Assembly: GCA_032164245.1 (NCBI GenBank)
Contig: JAVMKO010000006.1
Location: 106,471,450-106,535,449, forward strand
Reading direction: 5' to 3'
Length of the DNA stretch: 64,000 nt
Origin: Sternotherus odoratus
Taxonomy: Eukaryota > Chordata > Testudines > Kinosternidae
Shown: positions 54,311 through 64,000 of the stretch, in pieces
How positions within the stretch are numbered: position 1 is the first letter of the stretch
Layout: each line of letters starts with the position of its first letter
The notes under the pieces: generated by a model
Told to the model about the DNA's origin: nothing
What the model saw: only the letters and a program-made list of their open reading frames with translations
Databases searched by the model: none
Translations under genes and position numbers: made by a program

Positions 54311-56910
54311 GGGGGGGATACTGGGTATAGGCTGTCCGGCCTAGCTGTTGCAGTGGGGCTGAGGCCTGCCCCCTAGGGACAGGAGTCGCCAGAGTCCGAG
54401 ATCAGGAGACAAAGCAGAGCCTGGCGTTGCAAGGTCTGTAATTGCCCAGCCAACTTCCTAGGGCCCCGCCCTGGAGGTTAAGTAGGGGCACCTGGCCAAT
54501 CAGAGGGCTGCAGGGTCCTGTCAATCTGGGTCTTGGGGGCGGCACTTCCTGTGGTGCCTGCTTCCCACAGTGCTCCCCGGCTGTGCCTCAGCCTGGCTCC
54601 CTGGTGGCACGGTGGGGAATATCATCTCCCCAGGGCTCCGCGGACCTGGGTTCTAGTCCCAGGTCCTCCCAAAACCTGGCGAGGTGTGCAGGAGAGCCTG
54701 GAACTGAAGTGGAGCAGGGGCGCTCTGTTTCCACGGAGGCAGCAGATCGGCGCGCATTGGGGGGTGCTGAAGGCAGGTGGCTGGGCACTGGAGTACATGG
54801 AATCGGGTGTAAAGTGCCAGCTGGAAGGGGATACAGAGGGGTTTGCAGAGCGCCTGGTGCGAGGGCGTCCCTCGAATGTAACCTGGATCCTGCTGAGTCC
54901 CTCCAGCCTGGGCTTTCTCTCACACTGCTTCTGTTGCTAAGCCACAAACCCCTGTCACATTCTGCACCCACCCCGACACCCCCACACAGGGGCACGCGCT
55001 GCGGCGTTAGACTCCGGAACTGACAATAACGAGGCTCCAGCCAACCCCAGGCTATGACCTCAGGGCTGCAGCATCTTGCCCTGCTCAGAGGCCTGGCCCA
55101 TGTGAGTCCATTATCCCGCCCTCGGTGCGGAGAGGACGTGCACCAGGGCTCATTCCTGAGCAGATTTCCCCAGCAGTGCAAGCAAAGCCCACTGGCTTAG
55201 GTAAAATAGAAAACCAGTTTATGAACTACAGAAAGACAGGTTTGAAGTGATTATAATTAATTGTCAAAATGGGTCAAAGTAATAATAATCAAACTGATGA
55301 TAAGTAATAAGATCAAAGTTGGTTTTCTAAGAAATAAACGGAAAATCCCGCTCTGAGTTCTATAAACTAGACTGGATTTGAACCAAGCTGTGTCTCTCCC
55401 GGATGGTCTAGTTCCTGTCTATGCAGCCGGGGATTCTCCTGTCCAGCCTGGGACCCCCTCCCCTTTCAGTCTTTGTTCTCCAGATGTGTTTCCAGGTGTT
55501 GAGTTGGGAGGGGCAGGGGGTAAGGCCAAGTGATGATGTCACTTCCCCTCTTTTATAGCATCTTCCCGCTGGCTGGAAAGACCCTTTGCTCTGACCCGAG
55601 TCAAGCAGCCTCCGTGGTCCACGGCCTCCCTCTGAGAAGTCTCCGTTGTGTACGATCCCGGGAGAGTCCTGGGGAGGGTGTGGTCAGAGCGTCTGCATGT
55701 AACTGGAGTTGGGGGGGTCCCCACATGGATGTGTGCGGGTGAAGGAGCAGGCTGGAGCCGGGGAGAGGGCTTGGCAGTTTGTCACGGCAGCACAGTGGAG
55801 AAGGAGCCCAGGCCGGTGGGTCGGGAGGGGTCAGTGGTACCCCCAGTGCAAAGGGAACCCATCACAGATCCTACGTGATTGACGTGCACCGAGCTTAAAA
55901 GCCCCAAAGATCAGAACCTTCCAAAATGGATCCTGGGTAAAGAGGGAAAGTAGCAACTAGAAATGTCAGTCGGGCGTTTCTTGGGTGATGGACCCGACCC
56001 CCAGCAGAAAGCCTCACGAAGTTTGGGTAGTGAACCCTGAATAACAAATCACGGCTGTTCGACAACCTTCTCCCAGCTGCAAAGGTCTGCAGGGAAGAAT
56101 CTAGGGACATCCGTAACTCATGACTGAGCCTGACTTAACCCCCACGCCGATAGAGATCCGCTGTACTCCTGTTATTCAAACTTCTGCATTATCCGAGTCC
56201 TGGCCTTGTCCCCCAGCGTGAAACCCCTGTTCTCTGCAGCATGATCGCATGGATCTCATGCTAGGGGACCAGGAAGGGATTTGGACACTGTGGAAGTCCA
56301 GATAATAGAGCAGAGACCCCTGGACAGGAACGGGAGGAGGATGACGCCCTCCAGACATGTGGGAGTCCGCCCCGTTGCTGAATGGCTCCTGCCCTCTGGA
56401 TTATCCAAACTCCCACTCATTGGAATAAAACCCATGTCCCCCCCCCCCCAGCCTATTCGGATAATCGGGCCTTGACTGTATCCTGTTGCAAAGACTGAAA
56501 CTACAGGCGTCAGCCCGTATTCCTCCTGCACTGCAAAAAGGCTGAGAGCTAAAGTGAGAAGTGATTCCACTTGACTGGCCACGTGCTAGTAAATATGAAA
56601 GTGTCTCCCCTGACCTGCCCTCAAAGACGCATCCAGGACCCTTGAAGGAAACTTGTGCCGAAATTGAGTCAGAACAGTACCGGCGCTCCCAGCATCAGAT
56701 CCAGTGTAGACAAACCCCGCGGAACTAAAGCTCCATCTAGCTCTAGACTGAGTCTGGGTTGGAAAATCCACGTCTAGCTCACAGGTACCGACGGCTTGTT
56801 TTCTGCACGTAATCCCCTTCTACTCCAGTGCGGTGCGGTCTACACTCTGTCTGGCAACCTCCAGCTTTTCATGTTCTCTGTGCACATCTATCTTCCTACT
56901 GCATGTTCCA
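54310..56910. other. Unassigned intergenic DNA
   Basis: No supported gene. Open frames (54,442-55,023 plus; 54,588-55,181 minus) have no recognisable motif. 55,200-55,560 is AT-richer and may belong to an old interspersed element. Confidence 0.4.
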
Positions 56911-56914
56911 TCCT

Positions 56915-57045
56915 ATGCATCTGATGAAGTGGGCTGTAGGCCACGAAAGCTGATGCCCAAATACATTTGTTTGTCTCTAAGGTGCCACAAGGACTCCTCA
57001 ATTGTTTTTGCGGATACAGACTAACATGGCGACCACTCTGAAACC
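56915..57045 (+). repeat. High-copy sauropsid interspersed repeat, best copy in the window
   Basis: GCATCTGATGAAGTGGGCTG, GCCACGAAAGCTGATGCCCA, CTCTAAGGTGCCACAAGGAC, CGGATACAGACTAACATGGC. The other three copies in the window are partial. Confidence 0.85.
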
Positions 57046-57332
57046 AAGACTCTGTTTAACTACTTATATTTTTAGGTTGTGAAGTTGGAGGATGACTTAA
57101 GAACATAACGGGTTTGTATTTTGCCAGCCAAACACTGTTCTAAAGGTCAAGAAATAAATTGAGAGTGAGTTGAGCACTTTTATGAAACACTTTTTGGACA
57201 AAAAAAGGGATTTTGGACTAAATTGTAAATGTTTGTTTCGGTCCCATAAAATGGTTTTCTCGAAAAAATAAAACCTAATCGGAAACAATTTTTGTTTTTA
57301 CAAAATGATGTTCCTTTTCTCTCATACTCAAA

Positions 57333-57334
<2 letters not shown>

Positions 57335-57373
<39 letters not shown>
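57335..57373 (+). repeat. (GT)n microsatellite
   Basis: About 18 GT dinucleotides. Confidence 0.98.
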
Positions 57374-57379
57374 TGCGTT

Positions 57380-59790
57380 TGAGAGAGAGAAGTGGGGGGA
57401 GGTTCATTTGAAAAGTGTGGGAACGGAGAGAACCGGAATGATTTTGAAGGGAAATGAAAGTTGTCATGTCACCAGCTTCGTGCTGACGCAGGGACTGAAC
57501 CATTTGTTGAGAGCGGACAACAGTGTTGTCCTAAGAGGAACACACGGGACACCCAGTCGCCAGAGAGTCTGGATCCCCCGAAAGCAAAGCGATTTCCTCG
57601 CATGTAGCTGCTGGATGAAGAAGTGAAACCTTCTTGCTGGGAAGAGGTTGGAAGGGACACCGGTCTAGTCAGCTTAACAACGAGGCGGTTCGGGGGAGCC
57701 GGGAGCCCTTCTGGAAGGGGGAAGAGACATGAGATCTTAGCGGCCTCGTCCATCTCTTTGGTCTGACGCAACCCAGCGGCTGGAAGGTGAAGCTAGACAC
57801 ATCCCGACCGGAGCGAAGGTGTCAACGTTGAACAGGGAGAGTCGCTGCCCAGGGACACGGCTTACCAAGGGGCGCGGGGGACTCTCCACCGCCGACTGCT
57901 GTCTCTGGAACAGATCTGCTCTGGGTGAACCAGGACTTAGTTCCAGTCCGTTCTCTGGCGCGGGTTATACAGGGAGCTCAGGTTGGGGGATCCCCAGGGC
58001 CCCTGCTGGCCTGGGGCTCTGTGACGTTATGTTGCAGCAAGAGGGCTCCGTGCCGGGCCGGGTACAGAGAGGGGCTTCTGGGACGTTCGGGGGGATGGAG
58101 ACCCCATCTCGTGGACCTGGCTCATTCAGCCTCCCACCACGGTGAGAGGGGCTGATTGCTCGTCCCGTAGGCCTGCGGGCAGGGGGACGCCAAGAACGGG
58201 GACGAACCATGGGAGCAGGACAGCAGGGGCTGGACCAGTAGAGGTGGGGAAGGAGACGGGAGCCCCCAGGCCCCAGAGAAGGCGGGTTCTGGAAGAGCCT
58301 CCCCGTGGGAGCTGCGGGGATGGGGCAAGACACCCAGCTTGTCCGGAGAAGGAGGGTTGAGAGGAAGGAGGAGTCCCCAGGCCTGTGCCGCTATCGTCCC
58401 AGCCGGGGAGAGGCGGCCTGAGACGCCCCCCTTGGAGCAGAGCGGGGTCGAGGCCTTTGCTAGCTGACGGCTCCGGTTCTTTCTTCTCCCGTTTCCACCG
58501 AGGCGGCGCTATGGAGTGGTCGCCCAGGTGGAAACGCCCCTGAAATCGGCCCCCTGGGCGCCGGGAGGGGGGGTTCTCGTTTGGGGGAACGTTTCACAGA
58601 GACCGGGAGCCGCGAGTTGTTATGGACGCAGCGAGAGGCGGGGTCAGTGCGTGGCCCCCTGGGGAGAGCGGAGGGGCACCCGGAGCCCCTGGCACGGAGG
58701 TGGGGGGGGGGAAAGGGAGGTTCAGGGAGTGTCTGTCGTGGGGGGAAAGGGGCACACAGAGCCCTAGCTGCTCCCTGTACATGGCACGTTCATTGCGCCC
58801 AGCGAGGGGCTCTTTGCAGAGGCAGTTGAAGCTGCCGGCTGGACCCCCCCAGATCCCGGGGGCTCCACGTGTCCCCCGTTCCCCCGATTCTGGATGAGTG
58901 GCAGGCAGGGAGGGGTGACGCGTAGATGTACATGTGGAAAACCGGTTTTCAAGTCTGACTCCAGGCAGGGTCGACAGCCGGACCAAGGACGTCGGTTCGC
59001 CCGCTGCCGCGGACGTGTGAATTAAGGAGGATAAACCAGCCCCACGGATCCCCCACTGACGTACCTGTGGCCCGTCCTTCTCCAGTGCCCCAGCCCGGCC
59101 CAGCAGCGAGCCCCCCGTCATGCCTCAGGGCTTGTCTGGACTTGAAATGCTGCCGGGGTCTCTCATCCCCGCGAGGCTGGAGCTGGGGTGACGGGAGAAT
59201 TCGCCCCCTGACCCAGAACTGGCGACACCCGGGGTTAGGTCAGTTTAACCTGCCCGGGGGTGTGTGTGGATTTTTCACCCCCCTCCTCGAGCGACATAGT
59301 GATACCGACCGAATTTCCCAGCACAGGGCAGGCCTGTGGCTCTAGCCCGCCCTGAGAGCAAACGGTCCTTCCCCACACACACGGGGGGACAATGTGGAAT
59401 GCAGGGGAAACTGAGGCACAGCTGGGGGCCATAAAAATAGTACAGGAAATTCCCACCCGGTCTGGGGAGCCACGAAGGGACCCGCCTCTTGGTCGGGGAG
59501 GGGGTCTGTGCAGTGCCCAGCATGGCGCAGGGACGGATCTCAGTAGGGGAGCAGGTGTGTCTGTGCCCAGGGGCCCCAATCTTGGTCAGTGTCTGTACAG
59601 CGCCTGACACAATGGGGCCCCCGGGGGGGGGGTGTCTGTGCAGCACCCGGCGTGACGGGCAGCGCCCGCACTCTGCCAGCCCGCAGCAAACACCAGGCCG
59701 TGGTGGCGGCAGGACAGGACCTAGCGGGAGGAGGCCCCAGCTGCTGCGGGGCAGGTCGCGGATGTTACCGGGAGGAGACACACTTTGCCA
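57380..59790. other. Unassigned GC-rich DNA
   Basis: No exon that I can support. 59,575-59,650 (TCAGTGTCTGTACAGCGCCT, GACACAATGGGGCC) and 59,400-59,425 (GGGAAACTGAGGCACAGCTG) resemble SINE tail or core fragments. The end of the window (63,945-63,990) has a related CAGCACCCGGCACAACGGGC. Confidence 0.45.
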
Positions 59791-59796
59791 AGCCGA

Positions 59797-59802
59797 TTTA
59801 TT
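59797..59802 (-). promoter_or_regulatory. Candidate poly(A) signal of the protease gene
   Basis: AATAAA on the minus strand about 390 nt past the protease stop codon at 60,191. Confidence 0.6.
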
Positions 59803-60190
59803 GCTGGTTTTCAAAGCGCAAGTCGTGGGATGAAAGCGGCTGCGGGGTCCGTCCCCGTCGGCTTCCCCGTCACCCCCGGGGGGAGCTGCAGGAAGGGCTG
59901 GATATAACCCCCCCCCCCCCACGGTCCTCTGCCCTCTCCATTCCCACAGCGCCCCTGTGCTTCCATCCAACAGCCGCTCCCGCAGACCCCAGCAAGGCTG
60001 GGCCCACACCCAGTGCCAAGCGGGTGTGTGTCTGTGTGTGTGTGTGTGTGTGTGTGTCTATACACCCCCTAGGTGGGGGAGGGGGCACCCAGCTCTGCTC
60101 TCTCTGCTGCTCATACTGAGGAGGGGGCTTCTCCTCCCATGTTATCTGGGCCGGGGGGTTTGGCACTGGTGGGAGCCCCAAGGGGGCAGG

Positions 60191-60544
60191 TCACAGGGCC
60201 GTCAGCAGGATCCCAGCCGCCAGAGCCGGCGCGAGGCATGACCAGACTAAGCCAAGGCTGTGGGACCCCGCGGTGGTAGCCCCGGTACTGAGTGGGGTAG
60301 GAGAGAAGGTGGAGAGGCCATGACCACGCGTCTCACGGCATCGGGACCCCGCTGGGGTGGGAGAGACGGCTGAGGGGCCAGCGCCACCCGTGACATTCTG
60401 GATCCAGTCCACATCGGCTGGGACCCGGACGTACACCCCGGGCCGGGGGGGTGGGGAGGCTGTGGAGTTAATCCCCCAGCTGACGACCCCAGCCAAGACG
60501 ACGCTGCCATTGCTTGGACAGACCAGGGCCCCCCCGGAGTCAGC
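60191..60544 (-). CDS. Trypsin-like serine protease, last exon (catalytic Ser and C-terminal tail)
   Basis: The acceptor CGACCTAG/GCT opens an exon of 117 codons beginning ADSGGALVC, so the catalytic Ser sits in DSGG. GVVSWG and [15 protein letters not shown] follow, the standard end of an S1 domain. After that come a Ser/Thr/Pro-rich linker and a hydrophobic tail ([20 protein letters not shown]) ending at TGA 60,193-60,191. Such a tail is typical of the membrane- or GPI-anchored testisin/prostasin group, which lies beside ELOB in mammals. Oddities: Ala replaces the invariant Gly before Asp-Ser, and Ala replaces Pro after GG. The Ser nucleophile is intact. Whether this copy is functional is uncertain. 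Confidence 0.8.
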   Translation of the reverse strand, partial: ADSGGALVCPSNGSVVLAGVVSWGINSTASPPPRPGVYVRVPADVDWIQNVTGGAGPSAVSPTPAGSRCRETRGHGLSTFSPTPLSTGATTAGSHSLGLVWSCLAPALAAGILLTAL

Positions 60545-60589
60545 CTAGGTCGAGAGAGAGGGACATTACGGTCAGAGAGGCTGCTTTCC

Positions 60590-60890
60590 CCGGAGTCCTG
60601 GCTCCCAGCCCCCCTGCTCTGACCCACCAGACCCCACTCCCCTCCCAGAGCTGGGGAGAGAACCCAGGAGTCCTGGCTCCCAGCCCCCCTGCTCTAACCA
60701 CTAGACCCCACTCCCCTCCCAGAGCTGGGGAGAGAACCCAGGAGTCCTGACACCCAGCCCCCCTGCTTTAACCCACCAGACCCCACTCCCCTCCCAGAGC
60801 TGGGATAGAACCCAGGAGTCCTGGCTCCCAGCCCCCCTGCTCTAACCTCTAGACCCCACTCCCCTCCCAGAGCTGGGGATAAAACCCATT
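60590..60890 (-). repeat. SINE-head tandem array in the protease intron
   Basis: Four minus-oriented units (CAGAGCTGGGGAGAGAACCC, AGGAGTCCTGGCTCCCAGCC, TCTAACCACTAGACCCCACT). Confidence 0.92.
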
Positions 60891-61312
60891 TCCCTCCCAT
60901 GCCTTGTCTGGGTCGGTGCTGGGGCGGAGCCATCGCCCTTGTTAGGTTTGTTTTCTCTGGCGCTAAGCTCAGGTCAATTTAACCCTCTCCCTTCAGCGGG
61001 GCCAGAGCTCAGAGGGTCCCCCCCCCCATCCTAGGGTGACTTGTGAGATGTCCCAGAATGCACTGCTGCCGGGAGAGCTGCCTTCTCCATCAATGAGAGG
61101 CGGGAGGAAGATCAAATTAGACCATCACCCGCCTGGGCCTGGTGTGAGCGGAGTGGGAGTGCGGGGGAGAAACAGAAGGATGGGCCGGATCATTTCTAGC
61201 AGCCCCCGCGCCGCCCCCCTAACCCAAGAAGCGGAGCAGGGACCACTAGGGTCACCGCTGGACCGAGAGCACAGCATGTCGAACTGGATCCAATGGCTCT
61301 GTCCCCCGAAGC

Positions 61313-61436
61313 TAGGGTGACCAGATGTCCCGATTTTATAGGGACAGTCCCGATTTTGGGGTCTTTTTCTTATATTGGCTCCTATTACCCCCCACACCCT
61401 GTCCCGATTTTTCACACTTGGTGTCTGGTCACCCTA
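61313..61436. mobile_element. 124-bp MITE with inverted ends
   Basis: TAGGGTGACCAGATGTCCCG at the left and GGTGTCTGGTCACCCTA at the right are inverted repeats. Both ends carry TA, fitting a TA target duplication of the Tc1/mariner kind. The interior has two GTCCCGATTTT repeats. I recognise it as a common turtle repeat; formal family name not known. Confidence 0.8.
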
Positions 61437-61664
61437 CCCGAAGCGTTCTCTGCAGCTCGACACATCGATGAGAGGAACCTGCACCTCCCGAAGGGTCCGG
61501 GGTGGCGGGAGAGTCCCTGGAAGGAGAGAGCCGGGGATGGAGCTGGGAAGGACGGGGACGTGCTGGGAAAACCCTCTCCCAGGGGAATGGATGAGCCGGG
61601 CGTGTGAGCAACGTTGTCATCTAGGGGCTGCAACTCACAGTGCACATAAACGTCACAGGGGAGA

Positions 61665-61669
61665 TTGTT

Positions 61670-61719
<50 letters not shown>

Positions 61720-62052
61720 ACAGTCAGGAGAGATTTGTGTGTGTGTGTGTGTGTGCAGTGCTGCCCCCTGCTGGAGAGGACCAGGGCAGTTTGTTGTGTG
61801 CAGTGCTGGAGGAGATCAGGACAGTGTGTGTGTGTTTGTGTGTGTTTGTGTGTGTGTGTGTGTGTGTGCAGTGCTGCCCCCTGCTGGAGAGGACCAGGGC
61901 AGTTTGTGTGTGTGCAGTGCTGGAGGAGATCAGGACAGTGTGTGTGTGTGTGTGTTTGTGTGTGTTTGTGTGTGTGTGTGTGTGTGCAGTGCTGCCCCCT
62001 GCTGGAGAGGACCAGGGCAGTTTGTGTGTGTGCAGTGCTGGAGGAGATCAGG

Positions 62053-62092
<40 letters not shown>

Positions 62093-62205
62093 GCTGCCCC
62101 CTGCTGGAGAGGACCAGGGCAGTTTGTGTGTGTGCAGTGCTGGAGGAGATCAGGACAGTGTGAGTGTGTGTGTGTGTATGTGTTTGTGTTTGTGTGTGTG
62201 TGTAC
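61665..62205 (+). repeat. (GT)n compound array with four copies of a 60-bp insert
   Basis: GT-rich runs separated by GCAGTGCTGCCCCCTGCTGG, AGAGGACCAGGGCAGTTTGT and GCAGTGCTGGAGGAGATCAG, repeated four times with a period of roughly 105-120 bp. Each copy has GCCCCCTGCTGG, a CTCF-core-like motif. Confidence 0.93.
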
Positions 62206-62362
62206 GCACGGTTTCCCTTTTGTGGCTACCCAGCCCTGTGCGTTCACAGTTCCGGGGAAGGGCTCTCAGACTCCGGCGGTATCAGCCCCTCCCGGGGATA
62301 GGGGCTGAAAACCAGCCCCCTCAATCACCCATTAGACCCACCAAGCTCCCTTCCCCCCTCAC

Positions 62363-62644
62363 CTTGATCCCCCCATCCGGTGTCACCCCAGCCAGTCACC
62401 CAGCACTCTGCCCCTGCTGGGAACAGGGTGGCGGCCCCGGCAGGGGGACGGGGCGGATGGTCTCCATGAAGGTGACCGGTTCCGTCAGCTGGACCGGGGT
62501 GATGTCGGCGAAGAACGTGCTCTGGTTGTAGTCGCGGTGCCTGACGATGCGGCGCACGGGGGCCGAGATCCGGGTGCGGGAGGGGGTGGGGAGCTGGTAC
62601 TCCCCCAGGTTCATGCGATAGGCAGAGCAAGGGAGCGAGCGTTA
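62363..62644 (-). pseudogene. Trypsin-like serine protease, catalytic-Asp exon with frameshift
   Basis: The minus strand encodes YRMNLGEYQLPTPSRTRI, then NQSTFFADITPVQLTEPV containing the catalytic Asp (ADI), then PVPLPG. The family sequence continues in the next frame as AATLFPAGAECWVTGWGDTG, with donor CAAG/GTGAGG after 62,363. A one-base shift lies at the GGGG run near 62,435-62,438. The Cys of the usual PVCLP is Pro. The best acceptor (TTATTTCAG before 62,644) is followed at once by an in-frame TAA. The exon expected between this one and the last (with the DMLCAG-type motif) is not visible. Pseudogene is the favoured reading; an assembly error in the G-run could explain the frameshift alone. 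Confidence 0.7.
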
Positions 62645-62719
62645 CTGAAATAATTTGGGATCCTATAGATCATTGGTGCAACTAGAGTCCTATAGTGGCA
62701 CCAAATCTTATGTACAGGG

Positions 62720-63795
62720 GGTCGTAATGGGTGTCTACGACCAGGTTCTGGATTGCTGATTATGAATATGGCATTGGTATGTGGGTATCAATTTGGTAGT
62801 TGAAGTTATGAATATTGGCTCTGGACTGTCTGTCTGTCCAAATACTGTGCTGCTGGAGGGACATTCCTGAACACTGGGCGTCAGCTTTGCTTGAGCTGCT
62901 TGATGGGCCATTAAGGACGATCAGCGACACAATGGACTCTGGGAGCTTGGGATGCCCCGACCCAGATGAGAAGTCTACAGGGAACATGCCAGGCAGCCTG
63001 GGCATAATGGCCGCTGCCTGCAAATGATGAGTCATGCATGGACATGTGATCTGCCCATGTGGCTCCAGGACTCCATGGGGCTGGACTCTTCACAGCAGGA
63101 AGAAAGAGGTGTTTGCACCTTGAAAAACTATAAATGAAGCTACTACAGTCCCTCCATCTTGGTCTTCTACCTCCAGTCTTCAGCCTGTCTTGCTTCTAGC
63201 TCTGGATGGAACTTTGCTACACAGGGGAACTCTGGCCAAAGGGTGCTGACCCATCCCTGAAGGGGATGCTTTCCAGAGACTGTGATTTGAACCTGCAGTT
63301 ATTCTACCTTTGCTGCAAGTCTGAACCAAGAGATGTGCCATTACTGCATGTAATTGATTTCTTTTAACCATTCTTAACCCTCACCTAGACCTTTTTCCTT
63401 GTATAATAAACCTTTAGATTTTAGATTCTAAAGGATTGGCAACAGCGTGATTTGTGGGAAGATCTGATTTGTATATTGACCTGGGTCTGGGGCCTGATTC
63501 TTTGGAATTGGGGAGAACCGTTTTCTTTATTTGGGGGATTGGTTTTCATAACCATTGGTCCCCAGGACAGGTGGCTGCTGGTGGTGATACTGGGAATCTG
63601 GAGTTTCTAAGGGAATTGCTTGTGTGACTTGTGGTTAGCCAGTGGGGTGAGACCAAAGTCTTTTCTGTTTGGCTGGTTTGGTGCCTTAGTGTGGAAAAAC
63701 CCCAGCTTTGGGCTGTAGTTGCCCCTTTGGAAGCAATCTGTCCTGATCTGACACTCACAGTTGGATCCCACCAGGAACAGCACCGTCACAAGGGG
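62720..63795 (+). repeat. LTR-like interspersed repeat (possible solo LTR)
   Basis: About 1 kb with promoter-like then poly(A)-like order: a TATA box (AACTATAAATGA) near 63,128 and AATAAA near 63,406, followed by U5-like sequence. I recognise this sequence type from turtle genomes. Exact ends and target duplication could not be fixed. No internal ORFs. Confidence 0.5.
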
Positions 63796-63799
63796 GTAC

Positions 63800-64000
63800 A
63801 GAAACACGCTGCCACCACCACCGAGCTCAGAGTGGCTTTTTTCCTTTACCCTTTCATGGCTCCTTCACTGGTGCCCCCTCCCCGAAAACCCCCCCCCCCC
63901 CTTCCCCAGCCCTGGCTGGCACATCCCGGCTTCAAATGCGTCGGTCTCTGCAGCACCCGGCACAACGGGCCCCCGATCTCAGTCGGGCGGAGGGGGGGGG
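63800..64000. other. Right edge of window
   Basis: Low-complexity GC-rich DNA with a SINE-tail-like fragment (CAGCACCCGGCACAACGGGC). No gene seen. Confidence 0.5.

Noticed and set aside
56140..56480. Tigger/pogo-like MITE suggested by ATTATCCGAG and ATTCGGATAATCGGG
   Set aside because: The two motifs are suggestive, but I could not define inverted ends or a TA duplication.
61640..62531. Cys/Val-rich ORFs of 220-290 codons
   Set aside because: Translation of (GT)n microsatellite sequence.
63607..63807. Signal-peptide-like hydrophobic stretch (VFLYPLVTVLFLVGS) on the minus strand before a GTGAGT donor, possibly the first protease exon
   Set aside because: No ATG precedes it in frame, and the sequence merges with the LTR-like repeat. 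It could not be tied to the protease exons.

Overview
This window is vertebrate nuclear DNA, most likely from a turtle (another sauropsid is possible). It has spliced genes with GT-AG introns, very GC-rich sequence, degenerate CR1 LINEs, hAT elements and a MIR-type SINE family whose tRNA-like head has become a tandem repeat. The gene order SRRM2 (+), ELOB (-), trypsin-like protease (-) matches the human 16p13.3 neighbourhood as I recall it. No sequence search was possible, so family names rest on recognition of motifs.

Layout. 1-20 kb: thirteen 3' exons of SRRM2, a nuclear-speckle splicing scaffold, ending at 19,639. Its introns carry a 39-bp G-rich minisatellite, a 52/58-bp minisatellite of about 44 units that copies an exon end plus its 5' splice site, and a full-length LTR retroelement (4,757-9,965, antisense, 5-bp target duplication, LTRs that look identical). 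Its giant exon contains an expanded 30-bp coding repeat. 20-32 kb: mostly repeats and low-complexity DNA, but with a microRNA-142 hairpin on the minus strand (22,649-22,736) inside a plausible primary transcript of about 2.9 kb. 32.2-33.9 kb: a complete four-exon ELOB gene on the minus strand with a CpG-rich, YY1-type promoter. 34-41 kb: gene-free DNA with CR1 remnants and SINE-head arrays.

41.4-53.3 kb: a complete RING-plus-GTPase gene of the RNF112 family (12 coding exons, 629 aa). An interferon-response-type motif lies upstream of its probable first exon. One intron holds a decayed hAT transposon with a second non-autonomous hAT element nested in its transposase. 53.4-59.8 kb: repeats and unassigned DNA. 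59.8-62.7 kb: two exons of a trypsin-like protease on the minus strand with a hydrophobic C-terminal tail of the testisin/prostasin kind. This copy has a frameshift and other defects, so it may be a pseudogene. 62.7-64 kb: an LTR-like repeat.

The most notable points are the miR-142 locus between SRRM2 and ELOB, the splice-site-carrying minisatellite in SRRM2, the young LTR element 40 bp upstream of an SRRM2 splice acceptor, and repeated CTCF-like motifs spread by dispersed repeats.
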